64,000 bases of DNA, taken from NCBI GenBank assembly GCA_963971575.1, contig OZ020611.1, positions 20,620,092 through 20,684,091 of the forward strand, given 5' to 3'. Both the position numbers and the translations under genes were made by a program. Below, one piece after another: positions 35,491 to 47,615 of the stretch; position 1 is the stretch's first letter; each line of letters starts with the position of its first letter. The notes under the pieces were generated by a model. It saw only the letters and a list, made by a program, of their open reading frames with translations, was not told the DNA's origin and did not search any database. The stretch is from Liopterus haemorrhoidalis. Its lineage: Eukaryota; Arthropoda; Insecta; Coleoptera; Dytiscidae.

Positions 35491-36616
35491 CTAGCGAGAA
35501 ATGATAACAAATTGCCAACAGCTAATACCTATAATTTTTTAGGGTTGCTTTCTTTGTTATATCGCCTGGATTATTCCTAGTGTATACCCGATCCAGTCCC
35601 ACTTACTTATCTTTATTTGCAGTTCAATGGGTTGTTGGTTAGTATCTGTAGGTAAAAATTCATACTTTACAACAATTTTAAGTATTTAATCCTCCGCCTC
35701 TGATAATACTGAAAATATTGACCATTACAAATTATTCGCATAGGGATATTACATCCCTTTCACACATACTGCAAATGAGAAAGTTAATATAGGGTTACAG
35801 TTCTATAAACACCTATCTACATTCATTATTTCAAACATTATCAATTTTAGATCACTCTTTTAAAGGAAAGATCGTGTTTCTAGTATTACAGATTCCACCA
35901 AGAAATAAACTAAAAGTAACAAAATATCCACCAAATTAAAAAGATCGTATTTCATACCGCTCTTCAACACAATGCTACTTAGCTTCAATAATTCAAAAGT
36001 TCGACACAAAAATTACCCTAAAAAGTAAAACAACCCATAAATAACATTATATGTCATTCAAAATATTCTTTTTCTTCGAATAAAAATTCGAAGCGATCGT
36101 TTTCCGTCGTATCACGTAGAGATTTTGTTATTGACTTGACTAGTGAGCTACTTACTACTGAATTCGCCATTTGCCCCTTCTTAATAAGCACACCTGCCTT
36201 ATTTCAAAACACTCTCAACTGTCAAACATGTAAATTTAGCTCTACAAAAATTTCACTCAATTTTTAAACGTCATTAAAATAAAATAACCTTACATGGTCA
36301 AAATCAAGGGTCTAGTATCTTATTTAAACGGGATAAAATATTAGCTACTTACTCCAAAATGCATATATTTCAACGATGTTGCATCCGCATAATGAAGCTG
36401 GCGCTCTTAAAAAGAAAAATTAGTTTGGGAATAATTATGTTTTTTTATTTGATTTATGCAAATAATTTTAAAGGGTCTTGACCTGAAGTGTCGCGTGGAT
36501 TGTTACTAATCTTTAAAATCTAATTAACTTCATGGGAAATTAATGTAATTCTCAATATCATCCTTAAAGTTTATTTCAATAGAGGAACACCCTGAATCAT
36601 TGTGTATTCGTGAAAC
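35491..36616. other. unassigned intergenic DNA
   Basis: Nothing coding recognised. Confidence 0.4.
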
Positions 36617-36619
36617 TTA

Positions 36620-36755
36620 GGGCCAGTTTCGGAAAGCTTAGTAAACTATAAGCCAATGGTCAACTACGGTCCCAATATAACAATCACATAAGGAACCATA
36701 GCAACCGTTTTCAAACTATTTGGTTATAGTTAACTAAGCTTTCAGAAACCAGCCC
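36620..36755. mobile_element. Harbinger-like MITE, TTA duplication
   Basis: Inverted ends GGGCCAGTTTCGGAAAGCTT and the inverse of GGGCTGGTTTCTGAAAGCTT, extended by TTAACTATAACC, flanked by TTA at 36617-36619 and 36756-36758. 136 bp. A half element with the same end occurs at 47079-47105. Confidence 0.85.
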
Positions 36756-36758
36756 TTA

Positions 36759-37620
36759 GTGGTCAAGTTAATGGCATCACATTAATCAAATTTTTTCGGA
36801 CATTTTTGAAACTAGCTACGTATAAAAGTACTTAATATATGGCCAAATGCACTGCTAAAGCCTTGAATAAGATTAATTTAGTCTTGAAAAAAACTGATTT
36901 TTTTGAAAAATTTGTGAAAATAACAATTTAAAACACAATGTTGCCCAAACATCCTAAGAAACTGATGCTAAATTAATGGTTCCTAGCTGGCTACGGTCAT
37001 AGCAATGAGCAACAGTAACCAATTTTGTTTTCTGCGCATTGATATTGGAGTGTTCTATACTTTTGAAACAAACTCTACTGATTTTTCACCAGATTAGAAC
37101 AAATTACATAAGACCACCACTTCTTTCGTACTGTCATCAGGGGCATCGATAGACGGAGGAAGCCGGAATTACCGTAGTCCTGGCAGATTTGGGTGCTTGA
37201 GATAAGATTTTTTTTTTTAATTACTATTCAATTTTCGAATTTGTTATTTTCTTCCATAATTTCTTTGTCAGTAATAACAATACGATTATATTGGAAAGTC
37301 TTCGCTACCAAATTACATTACGCTAATTATTTTTACATTAATTTGACGTCCTTTTGCCGCTAGTGATGGCGCCCCCCTCGCAGCAACGCCCGCTTCCGCC
37401 AGCCCTGTATAGATACCACAAGAGATAATTTGATAATCGACTACTTTAGCGAAGATTTTCAGTCCTTTAATGTCCTCTTCATAATAGGATTCTAACGCCT
37501 AGGTGACATGTAAGAATAGATAAGGTCAGAACTCCGTTTATAGATTTCTATAAATTATTAATTATTTTTTAATGAAAATAATTTTGCAATCCTCATATTT
37601 TTCAAAGAAATTAGATGTAT
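36759..37620. other. unassigned intergenic DNA
   Basis: No gene. CAGGGGC near 37139 and GCCAGCCCTG near 37400 could be degraded element ends but no target duplication supports it. Confidence 0.4.
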
Positions 37621-37633
37621 TATTTATCAATAG

Positions 37634-39048
37634 CGGCAATAGTGATACTGGATTTCAAGTCCTATTACGCGGGAATTTTTTTTTGAGCAGATTTTGAGTG
37701 GGAAAAGGGAGTTCATATGAGCAACCAATATAAAAGAGATAGAGCCGAGATAACGAGTCCACAGTCAGAAGAGGAAATATTTAAAAGAAGCAGATTAGTT
37801 CCTCGGACACCGGAAAGAAATAAAATAGACTCAAATACGGGAAAAATGGAGAAAATAGAACGGATGTTTGAAGAATTGACAGGAATGATAAAGAAAAATA
37901 CGGAAGAGAACGGAAATCTGAAAGAAATGTTAGCAAAACATATAAAAGAGAATGAAAAGATGAGGGAAGAAATAAGGAAGAATGAGGAAGAGTGGCAGAA
38001 AGTAACCAACAACTGCCGGTCTAGTTTCTTTGAAACAAAAATCGGTCTAAGGCAAGGATGTATATTGAGCCCACTTCTGTTTACAATAGTACTCGATACA
38101 GCTATTAAAAACGCTAGAAAAGAAATACAAAAATATTCTGTAGGGTATTGGAAAATGAACAAGGTTACCATCTCAGAGCTGTGCTATGCAGACGACAAGG
38201 TCCTAATTGCCAATAATGAGGAAAGTCTACAAGGTAACCTTGATATTTATAATTACTGTCTAGGCATGATCAACATGAAAATAAGCTGCGAAAAAACCAA
38301 AAGTATGGTCATAAGTACAAGACCGGTGAAACAGCTCATTAAATTAGAAGGAAAACCCATAGAACAGGTCGAGCATTTCAAATATCTCGGATCCGTTTTC
38401 TCAGCAGACGGAAAAATAGACCGAGAAATAACGGAACGAGTTGGATCTGCTGGCAGGCTATTTAATAGCATTAAGAACTGTTTCTTGGCAAAACGGGAAA
38501 TTCCGACTGAAGCAAAAGTCCAGATATTCAAGAAAGTGGCCATACCAGTGCTGACATATGGGTCAGAGGCGTGGACAACAACAGAGAAGCTAAGAAGCAG
38601 AATAAGAAGTAGTGAAATGAGGTTCCTACGAAAGATCAAGGGAAAGACAACATTGGACAGAATAAGGAACACAGAATATAGAGAAGAACTGAGAACCAAA
38701 CCAGTAGAAGAAGTAATAGAAGAAGGGCAACTTAGGTGGTACGGTCATATTCAAAGGATGGAAGATAGTAGAGACACGAAGAAAGTTTACGAGGCCAAAG
38801 TAACTAAAGGAAGACGCCGAGGAAGACCGAGAAAGGAGTGGAGTGACGAAATCAAAAGTGCTATAGAGAGAAGAGACATCACCTGGAATGGAGCAAAAAG
38901 TAAGACGAAGAATAGGAGTGAATGGAAAAAGCTGTGGCGCCGTTCTCCCACGAAAGAAGAGAACAAGTACAAGTAACAATCAAACTCTACACACAAAGCC
39001 CGACACCAGTGATGGTAAAAGGGTTCAACGATTAAGTAAGTAAGTAAG
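37634..39048 (+). mobile_element. RTE-like retroelement, complete ends, internal deletion
   Basis: Flanked by 13-bp duplications TATTTATCAATAG at 37621-37633 and 39049-39061. An 83-bp 5' leader (37634-37716), a 419-codon ORF, a 3' UTR and a (TAAG)n tail (39033-39050). Because coding begins with a new N-terminus rather than mid-RT, this looks like a complete-ended element that lost its middle (endonuclease and first half of RT), not an ordinary 5' truncation. The 16549-17466 copy shares the tail. Confidence 0.85.
37717..38976 (+). CDS. chimeric coiled-coil/partial RT protein
   Basis: Open 419 codons from ATG at 37717 to the stop at 38974-38976. Residues 1-~35 are polar. Residues ~40-92 are charged heptad-like sequence (MEKIERMFEELTGMIKK, MREEIRKNEEEWQ), probably a coiled coil. 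At about residue 97 it joins the RT middle: IGLRQGCILSPLLF (~109), the catalytic ELCYADDKVLIA box (~152), HFKYLGSVFSADGK (~223), YGSEAWTTTE (~284), LRWYGHIQRME (~347) and GRRRGRPRKEW (~370). Endonuclease and RT motif A are absent, so reverse transcription by itself is not expected. The frame is intact across the deletion junction, and no frameshift or stop is seen. Confidence 0.85.
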   Translation: MSNQYKRDRAEITSPQSEEEIFKRSRLVPRTPERNKIDSNTGKMEKIERMFEELTGMIKKNTEENGNLKEMLAKHIKENEKMREEIRKNEEEWQKVTNNCRSSFFETKIGLRQGCILSPLLFTIVLDTAIKNARKEIQKYSVGYWKMNKVTISELCYADDKVLIANNEESLQGNLDIYNYCLGMINMKISCEKTKSMVISTRPVKQLIKLEGKPIEQVEHFKYLGSVFSADGKIDREITERVGSAGRLFNSIKNCFLAKREIPTEAKVQIFKKVAIPVLTYGSEAWTTTEKLRSRIRSSEMRFLRKIKGKTTLDRIRNTEYREELRTKPVEEVIEEGQLRWYGHIQRMEDSRDTKKVYEAKVTKGRRRGRPRKEWSDEIKSAIERRDITWNGAKSKTKNRSEWKKLWRRSPTKEENKYK

Positions 39049-39338
39049 TATTTATCAATAGAATTTTTTATAGGGATACACCTGATGCAAAAAAAAAAAA
39101 TTTTTGGAATTGAATTTGAAAATATGTTGTTTGGTTTTTAGGATTTTGTAGGTAGGACCAAAAATTCTTGTAACGTTAGGCATGTGTCTGTCTGTCTGTC
39201 TGTCTGTATACAAATTGTTGACAAATGACTGGATCTAGAACATTGAAATTTGGCTTGCTTGTATAACTATTTGATCCCCATATAAGAAAAGTATTAAGAG
39301 TTCAAAAAAACACATCACAGAAAAATATATACCCATAT

Positions 39339-39726
39339 TCAGGGTTGCCAGATTATTATTTTACCAAATCGGGATTTTTACCAAATAAATATAAAAAATT
39401 CGGGATTAAGACTCAAAAAGAGGGACAACCTAATAAAATGTACAGTTCAAAATTTTATAAACAAACTCTCCCAAAATAGTAGTGAGGAGCAAAAATAAAG
39501 GTCCTCACTTCCAAAACAGAAGTGATGAGCAAAAACAAAGGTCTTCACTATTAAAATAGAACTGTTGAGCAAAAAAAAAGGTCCTCACTCCCATAATAGA
39601 AAGTGAGGAGCCAAATATATATATTTTTTTGATTAATTCGGGATTTTAGCTGTCCCGCGCGGGACAAACTATTTTTGCTCAAAAAGCGGGACGTCCCGCG
39701 AAATTCGGGACGTTTGGAAACCCTGA
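39339..39726. mobile_element. hAT MITE (TIR TCAGGGTTGCCA)
   Basis: Inverted ends TCAGGGTTGCCA and TGGAAACCCTGA, with CCCATAT duplicated at 39332-39338 and 39727-39733 (7 of the expected 8 bp). Subterminal TCGGGAT/GCGGGAC words on both sides and the shared minisatellite in the middle. Inserted into Helentron-like copy H2. Confidence 0.85.
39479..39610. repeat. ~39-bp GAGCAAAAAAAAGGTCCTC minisatellite (locus 3)
   Basis: Three units plus a partial: GAGCA-rich, GGTCCTCACTTCC, aaaacagaagtgat. One unit has a perfect inverted pair AGTGAGGA / TCCTCACT around the A-rich loop. Confidence 0.9.
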
Positions 39727-40283
39727 CCCATATGTATTCAATGGGAATCATTTTTATTTTTGAAAAATTAATTTTTTTATGGGATTTTCGCCAAAAATGT
39801 ATTATATGTATTATAATGTTGTTCCCCACCATATTTTCCAATAGGATTGATTTAAAAATCTGAAAAAAATCTCAACAATGTAAACTGACGAGAACAGCAA
39901 TAGTTCAACAGAAATTTTTGATCAGATTAGTTTTCTAAAAATATGGATTTTTTTTGTGTCGTTAAAACAAATACATTTTTAAATTTTATTGTGTGGTAGC
40001 AAAAAAAGCTCGTAAGACGTAGACAAAGGAACAAAAAATAATTCTTTAAAATGTATTTGTATTAATACAATTTTAGCCAAAAATATGCTAAAAAGTTTTT
40101 ATTCCACACCGAAAAAAAATCTGAGTAATGTACATTAATGTGAACCGGAAAATTACAACCGGAATTTTTGTTCTGCATTATTTTTCGAAAGTAATACAAT
40201 TTTTTCTATACCTTGCTAACAATATTTAATTGACTAATTTAGGAATAGGATAGCTGTGTTGATTCGGACGCATCTGGTAATTA

Positions 40284-40509
40284 TAGGTCGTTCATTTTCG
40301 AAACAACACAACGAGTCATCAAATTGACGCGAACTTCAGCTATTTTAACAGTGGCGGTCCGAAACACAAACAAAGTACCAATCAAACAGCTGACTAATAA
40401 AATAATATTTCATACACCACGCTACTGCTTTGCGTGCGCGCAGACGCAGTAAGGTCTCAGTCAACAACTCGTTTCTGCGCAATGTGTTGTTTCGAAAATG
40501 TACGACCTA
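40284..40509. mobile_element. TA-flanked MITE with ~28-bp TIRs
   Basis: Inverted ends TAGGTCGTTCATTTTCGAAA and TTTCGAAAATGTACGACCTA, extended by CAACACA, flanked by TA at 40282-40283 and 40510-40511. 226 bp. Sits 25 bp before the long palindrome. Confidence 0.8.
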
Positions 40510-40534
40510 TATATAAGTACGCTTATATACGCTT

Positions 40535-41286
40535 AAGTCCATTTTACATTATACTTTTTTCAATACTTTTTTCAATACTATCCAACTCTGACGTCATTTC
40601 AACTTTTGATACTACAGAATATAGTGGGGGAAAAAAATAAGAGACAGTTATAAATTTTATATCTTCCATATCTTATTACTTTTCATTGCCAACTTAAAAA
40701 TTTTTAAGTTCAGATAGCAGACAACAATTTGGTTATAGTAAACCAATTTATAAATATTGTTTAACTGTGCTAAGTTTATATTTAATTATATGAACTAAAT
40801 AAACTTCTTATCAACTTAATAAACTACTAAAAGTTAAGTTGTAAACAAAAACTAAAAAGTTGGTGTTGGTACGACTGAAAAGTATAGAACTGTCATCCAA
40901 AACTACCTCCTGTCAAATTTTTGGTTGACAGTTCTGTACTTTTCAGTCGTACCAACACCAACTTTTTATTTTTTGTTTACAACTTAACTTTTAGTAGTTT
41001 ATTAAGTTGATAAGAAGTTTATTTAGTTCAAATAATTAAATATAAACTTAGCACAGTTAAACAATATTTATAAATTGGTTTACTATAACCAAATTGTTGT
41101 CTGCCATCTGAACCTAAAAATTTTTAAGTTGGCAATGAAAAGTAATAAGAGATGGAAGATATAAAATTTATAACTGTCTCTTATTTTTTTCCCCCACTAT
41201 ATTCTGTAGTATCAAAAGTTGAAATGACGTCAGAGTTGGATAGTATTGAAAAAAGTATTGAAAAAAGTATAATGTAAAATGGACTT
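40535..41286. repeat. 752-bp near-perfect palindrome
   Basis: Left arm 40535-40902 and right arm 40919-41286 are inverted copies of 368 bp each with few differences, around a 16-bp centre. Outermost bases AAGTCCATTTTACATTATAC pair with the far end. No coding content. The high arm identity means recent formation or ongoing arm homogenisation. Target duplication not evident, though ATAAGTACGCTT occurs just outside both ends (40513-40524 and 41299-41310). Confidence 0.95.
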
Positions 41287-42082
41287 TATACCTATATTAT
41301 AAGTACGCTTGTAAGTCTCTAGATGGAAGTACGTGTTTTTTTAGAAAGTTATTTGAATTTAAGATTATTAATATGTATTTGTTTATTATTGGCCGCAGGA
41401 CTGGTAATAAATTATTATTTTTAATATGTACCCACAATTTTCATTTACTAGATACCTACAAAATAATGAAATGTGTGAAAATTCACATATATTTTTTTAT
41501 TTTTATCGAAATGCGTATGTAAAGAATATGATCTAATAGCTAATAAATCAGTTGTTCTTATTTGATTTAAACATTGTTTGGAATGTAAAAATATAAAATT
41601 CTGATGAAAAATTTTATAGACACCATATTTTTTCTTAAATTATTATCGTGTTAATTTATAGCCTAGTATTCATAAAATATTTTTTTCTTTCAGTTTTATG
41701 ATTATATTAGCTACTAGTGACTATTTTATGTGCAGTAAAAACTCAATTAAGCGAAACAATTTGCAAAATTTTCTTATCTAAATAGTTATGTTAAATATTT
41801 ATATTTCTATAAAGACAAATATTTTAAACATCACTCATAAAAAAATAATCATCCAATTATAAAAGAGTGATACAAAATCAACACATTAAAAAAAGTCATA
41901 AAAAAGAAATTGTAATTATCAGAATTAAATGACTTTGTGGTGAGAACATAATTCTTTGCTTAGTTCCTACAACAATACAGAGAAGAGGACATCACAATAA
42001 AGGACATTACATCTTGGTATCTCAGGAGGAAGCTGCCATACTACAAAGGTATGTGCCTTCATTAATTTTAAACAAATAGGAG
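41287..42082. other. unassigned; Helentron-like tail at 41453
   Basis: ACCTACAAAATAATGAAATG and then GTGTGAAAATTCACAT at 41453-41485 is a family-1 tail. No gene. Confidence 0.5.
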
Positions 42083-42341
42083 TACAGTAATACCCCGTTT
42101 CTCGACTGCCTCTTAGCTCGACGTTTTCGCCACTCGACGTAAATGTCGAGAGTGAGAGTCGACGGAGCATCGCTATCCGACGCGTGATCGAGTACCGATC
42201 ACGTGATACATATTTTGGTAAACAAAGCAAAATGAACGCATGGCTAGCAGTTCGCGCCTAGATATCTTGACGACAACAACTCAGATTTAGTGCAGCTATG
42301 AACTTTTTGTTTTTTACTAAAATAAATGATTTATATTTATA

Positions 42342-45300
42342 ACTAGCAGTGTACCCGCTGCTTCGCTACCGAAATAAAGTAGTCGTAGCCCGCTTAGATC
42401 TGGCCCATTTTGAAATCGGTTCAAGACTGGTTGCTACGAATCGTTTTATATTCAAATATATTTATTTGTTTTAATCTACAATTGTATTAATATGTGCTTC
42501 TTATACAAATAATTTAAGTACGAATTTCTTTGTAAACATTGGTAGTACAGACATTTAATATCAACACGTATAAGTATCCCGATGTGCTAACCTAGGAAAA
42601 TGCCCATGTGAGAATCATTGCCAAAGGCAGCGCCAGTCACGTAAAGCATTTTATGTTGCACCTTACGAAATTATTTATTATAATTTTTATGATATTTATT
42701 ATAATTACTTCGTGATTATTCCTGATTTATAAATCGTACCTATATAGATCAGAGCACTTTTTTTCGTTAGTAAATATTCTTGCCACCGAAGTAAGTTTTC
42801 TTCGTATTGCTTTAGGGGGTTACAATAATGTTCAATAGCGAATTTAACGTTACAATTGTCGTCTAAAATGAAAATAAAGAAAATTGTGATATATATCCTC
42901 GGGAACATTTTTGTTGCAATATTAAACCCAAAATTCGTTAATATAGGTATATTTTGAATATGTGTATCTTTTATAGTTTAAATATTTCTTAATTGATCGG
43001 AAACCTGGTGTCTTACCGCGATGATATATAGCTTAAAATCTTTCCAGACAAATTTGGAATACGCTGTTGCAAATAGCACTAAAATCGGTTTATCCGTTTT
43101 TGAGTTTTAATACATATACCGATTTTAAACAGACGCCTATGTGCCAAAAAGAAATGAAACAGGTCACTTGAAGGGTTTTATGAATATCCTTGAATCTAGA
43201 TTTGCCTTGTATGGGTTGATCAGAGCAAAATACTGAACCTCGTTTTTGTACATGAGTATGGGTAATCTTTGTAACCAAAAACCAAGTCGATATCTCATTA
43301 TAGGTCTGAGATATTGAGGAATCCGTGAAAGAAACATTTCACCACATTAGGGGTCGAATTTAAAAAAAATCTTTCTTAATAGGTGCTCACATCATGGAAG
43401 GAACATTCCTTCCTCCACGAATTTCATGTTTCTATGTCCAGGGGGCGTTCTATTGAATAAAAAATACCAATTTACCCTTTTAGGCGTGAAAATTTAAAAG
43501 AAAACTGTCAAAAAGTTTCTAAGATTTTAAAAAGACATCTATATGCCAAAACACAATGTTATAACTCAACATACATCGGAAATACGAAGGGTTCTATAAT
43601 TCACTCCGAATACATAATAAATTTATCCCTTTAAGGGTTGATTAGAACAAAATCCTGAATTTAGTTCTTAACATTTGTATGTGTAACCTTTGTAAGCAAA
43701 AACTAAGTCAATATCTCATTGGGCCTAAGAGATATTGAGGAATCCCTGAAATCACTTAACAGCCCCTTAGGGGTCGTATTTCGAAAATTCTCTTCTTAGT
43801 GATCGCTTACGACATGGAGGAAATATACTTCTCGAATTTCATGTTTCTAGGTCTAGTGATTTGGGCTGAACGTTGATGAGTCAGTCAGGTCATGTATTTA
43901 TATACATATATAAGAAAATTTTATAAATGATATACCTATATACAGAAGAAGATTAAACAGAAAAGATTTGTTTATTTATTTATTTATATTATTGATATTG
44001 TAACAACTTCTGTTATACACATGTTTAATGTTAAGTCAATATTAAGAGATATTTCAAGTTTATAAGTAGCGCTCCTTCTGTCCCCCTAAATATTCAGAAG
44101 CTACACTAAACAGAAAATAATCGTTCTTCATTCAAAGTCTTTATAAATTATCTTTATAAATTGTTGATGTAAAGTAAATAATAAGGGAGATATTTCCAGT
44201 ATTTTAGTTTTAGCACCTCCCCCATCTCCCTTCCCCTGCTTCTTAACCAATTGAAAAATTTATAGGATAACAGGTATTTGTATTTTTATTTTAAACAGCT
44301 TTTCTCATGTGCGTTTTTGCTGTTAAGTCAATAGTAAATGAGATATTTCAAAAGTTTAGTTTTAGGTTGTCCCTTCGTTACTCCCGTAAATCAATCCAAT
44401 AAAAAAAAATCATTAAAAAAAAATATTTGCTTTCTTATTACAGTGAAACCTCTATCTATCGTTCCTCGAATAATAATTTTCCCGTATATATCGTTATTTC
44501 TTGCGGTTCCGAATTAATTTCATACAAAACACGCAAAAATAGATCGCATCGATCATTTCTCTCTGTATCATTTTACCGCATTCATCGTTTAAATTACGCA
44601 GCAAATTTCGTGTTTTTTCAAATTGAAAACTTTTTTTATGCGCATTCGATAACTGATGCCGAAAAAAATTTAATTTGTAACACCGAAAGAATATTGATTT
44701 CTTACGGCAATATAAAAAGCCAAAAAGTAAATGACGATGAAAGATTATATACAATACAAAGTATAATTTTTTTTGTCTGCATGCAGCTTTCTTTTTTATT
44801 TCGCTACGATATTTTTTATTTAAAAAAATTGATTTATACCTGAAACATGTATCATTTTTAGAATATATATGTACGTACATATTAAACATTTAAATATGTA
44901 TTAATGTGTTTTTCATTGTTTTCCCGCATCCATAGTTTATTTCAATAGGTCCCTTCAAAAACGATAGATAGAGGTTTCACTGTATAAGCAATTTTTCTGT
45001 TAAGTCTACGTCTTAAGTGATGCCATTTTTTTTCTTCTGATTTTCAATTTGCCTCCTTATATTGACTGCATTTCCTACCTATATACCAAATTCCAACTCG
45101 GTACACACAGATTTTCTGTTTTATATATATATAAAAGATTTTACTATTATATTTAAACATTTAAATAAAAGAATAGAAAAAAAAAAATAAATAAAAATAA
45201 CAAAGTTCATAAAAATGCCCTAAAATTAAAAACCAGAAAACAGGTGCTCCACTTTAGTCTCGCTCTGCATAAACTAATCAAAAATTTTACTAAATAACAA

Positions 45301-45640
45301 TATATAAATCTTATCAGCTAGAGCAGAGTAAAGATGAATCGCGCCGAACGACATTGAACGATGTTTCACGAACTTACTATAGTTGTCCAAACAACCATTG
45401 AAACGAAATTCCCGCGATCTCGCTGAACGCATCATACATACTTCGATGGTCTAATATAATTAAAAACAAAATTATTAATTTCTCGTTTCTGATGGGACTT
45501 TTTTGAAATTTTCGATTTTTCTAGTTATGATGAAAGCATTCCCTACCTGTATGCAAAATTTCAACTCGGTAGCGTATCTGGAAGTGGGTTAGAATTTCCG
45601 GACATAGCCACAAATATCCATTTTTATATATAAAGATTAT
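42342..45640. repeat. ACTAGC...CCCGC-type dispersed repeat, internally duplicated
   Basis: Begins AACTAGCAGTGTACCCGCTG, ends TTTTTATATATAAAGATTAT, the outline of a widespread arthropod interspersed repeat. Two diverged tandem units of ~320 bp at about 43128-43442 and 43541-43863 share GATATTGAGGAATCC, TAGGGGTCG and GAATTTCATGTTTCTA. Nested element at 44441-44982. Confidence 0.5.
44441..44982. mobile_element. pogo-type MITE nested in the 3.75-kb element
   Basis: Perfect 23-bp inverted ends beginning CAGTGAAACCTCTATCTATC, flanked by TA at 44439-44440 and 44983-44984. 542 bp. The open frame through it does not match a transposase I recognise. Confidence 0.9.
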
Positions 45641-45837
45641 GGGTCCAAAACCTAGAAATGCAAGCATAGCTAAAAGGAAAACATATAGGTACATATATGT
45701 ATTTCATTATATATATGTATATATGTACATATGATTCCCTTTATTTGTTATGGAGAAATTCGACTCGCCAATCGACGAAATCGCTACTCGACGCTTTTCC
45801 AGAACGAATTAACGTTGAGTGGCGGGGTATTACTGTA

Positions 45838-46129
45838 TATCAATATAGGTTATGGTCGAAAGAGATATGAACGCGAGCCGTGAACCCTGATGTGACGATG
45901 TGACACCAGTGGACGTGGACAAAAATTACTCTTCGGGCCGTGAGCGAACGTGAGCGTGAATACGAAATTAACGCAGTGCGTGAGCGGGCGTGAACTGGAA
46001 AAACACCTTTATAGGGCAAAAGGATAGGTATATTTATTTATTTTTTACAAGAAAAAAAGGTAAAATTTAAAAAACTAATTGCATACATAATCTCAGGACC
46101 TGTCAGTTTTCAGCTAATTTGTTCATTAT
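45838..46129. other. unassigned; GTGAGCG-rich patch
   Basis: 45860-46000 repeats GTGAGCG/GTGAAC words and is richer in G+C than the surroundings, perhaps part of a degraded hAT element. No gene. Confidence 0.4.
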
Positions 46130-46314
46130 ACCATGAATTCAAAAAGTAATTACATAAGGGTTGGCTATGGAAAAATAAAATAATGTCTACTGGAAGCTTT
46201 ATATAACAACAAATAACTTACGACAAAAACAACAGTGATGACAGTTAATTAATTCTAAAGCTTGCAGTAGATATTATTTTATTTTTCTATGTAATTACTT
46301 TTTGAACTAATGGT
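46130..46314. repeat. foldback MITE
   Basis: ACCATGAATTCAAAAAGTAA at the left is inverted at the right, continuing through AATAAAATAATRTCTACTG to AAGCTTTA. The left arm carries a ~14-bp extra segment. 185 bp. TA-like flanks. Confidence 0.75.
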
Positions 46315-47078
46315 ATTAGGTGCATCTGTTTAGGATTTTGTAGGTATGACCATCAAAAAACCGTTATAACGTCAATAATGTGTCTGTCTGTCTGTTTGAC
46401 TATCTGTCTGTACGGTAGAAATTGTAGCCTAACGGCTTAACATAGAAAGTTGAAATTTGGCATGCTTATACAACTCTTTAAACTCTCAAAAAATATAAAC
46501 AATAATGTATTTAATAAAAATAAATATTACTTAAAAATTTTAAGTGGCATACTAAATGAAACCTCTTAATGCATTGATCAACAATTTTTTTTTTTTGAAA
46601 AATCATTTTTTTTTTTCTATTTTTGCCAAAAATGTGTCAAAAACTTTTTTCCACCCTATCTCCCAGAGGGGTTGATCTAAAATCTAAAAATCTAAAAAAA
46701 ATCTTCGTATTGAACTTTGACGGTAACTGGAATAGTTCAATAGGAATTTTCGATCAGATAAGTTTTTCGAAAAATTTCAATTTTTTTGTTTCGTTGATAA
46801 AAAAAAATATATTTTTTCAAAAATTTATTGTGTGGTATTAAAAGAAAGTTCTTAAGACGTAGATTAAGGAACGATAGATAGTTTTTAGAAATTTGTTTCA
46901 TTTAACACGAATTTAGCCAAAAATGTGCAAAAGTTTTTGTCCTGCACCCTTTTACTAAAAGGGGTTAAACTAAAAATCTGAAAAAATCATAGGTAAGTAA
47001 TATATATATTGATCTGAACCGAAACGTACCAGAGGAACTTTTGATCAGATTGTGTTTTTGAAAAATATGGCAGTTTTA

Positions 47079-47105
47079 GGGCCGGTTTCTGAAAGCTTAG
47101 CCGAT
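47079..47105. repeat. half of a TTA-type Harbinger MITE
   Basis: TTA then GGGCCGGTTTCTGAAAGCTT as in the MITE at 36620-36755. The matching right end is missing. Confidence 0.6.
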
Positions 47106-47615
47106 TTTAATCATTTGGTTAAACTCGGTATTTATTTGAAATTAAAAATATAAAAAAAAATATATATATATTTTTAAATAGTTGCGAATCGAGTTACACA
47201 CCACACCACACTACACTCAACACTTCAGTTTAGTTAGGAGTTCAGGAGTGTTCAGTTATTTTATTATACTATTATACGCTGTGAATTAACCTATTTTTTG
47301 AATTACATTAGATATTTCTTTTTAAAGTATAAAAGAGGAATAAATCATCATAGTAATAAAATATTTATAAAACAAATAACACATTGTAAATAGTGAGAAA
47401 TATTCTGAAATTGAAAAAAATTAAGCCATTTAACAATATATTTTTTATTAATCTAATGAAGACGAATAGAAAGCAAATGCAGAAAAAAACACTGGGATTT
47501 TTGTCAAATAACGAAGAAAAGTGATTATCAAAAAACTGTTGATTTTGATGTGATTATATAACAAATACTGTCCTAGACATCTAGTATTCTGTTGTCTTCT
47601 TACATTTATTAAATA

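Larger units (their letters stand above)
39139..40240 (+). repeat. Helentron-like repeat, family 1, copy H2
   Basis: Head TAGGATTTTGTAGGTAGGAC, a TGTCTGTCTGTC microsatellite, TTGAAATTTGGCTTGCTTGT, then body blocks TTCAACAGAAATTTTTGATC and AATTTTATTGTGTGGTA as in H3-H5. Interrupted by a hAT MITE at 39339-39726. No clear tail hairpin at its end. Confidence 0.7.
42085..45835. mobile_element. pogo/Tigger-type element, 3.75 kb, with nested DNA
   Basis: Ends CAGTAATACCCCGTTTCTCG and the inverse of CAGTAATACCCCGCCACTCA, flanked by TA at 42083-42084 and 45836-45837. Both ends are rich in CTCGAC/GTCGAG words. The terminus is shared with the 701-bp element at 18833. Most of the interior is unrelated inserted repeat (about 42342-45640). 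No intact transposase recognised. Confidence 0.85.

Noticed and set aside
37139..37408. hAT-like inverted ends CAGGGGC / GCCAGCCCTG
   Set aside because: Flanking 8-mers do not match and the inverted match is short.
44427..44843. 138-codon open frame in the nested pogo-type MITE
   Set aside because: Begins outside the element and contains no transposase motif; likely chance.
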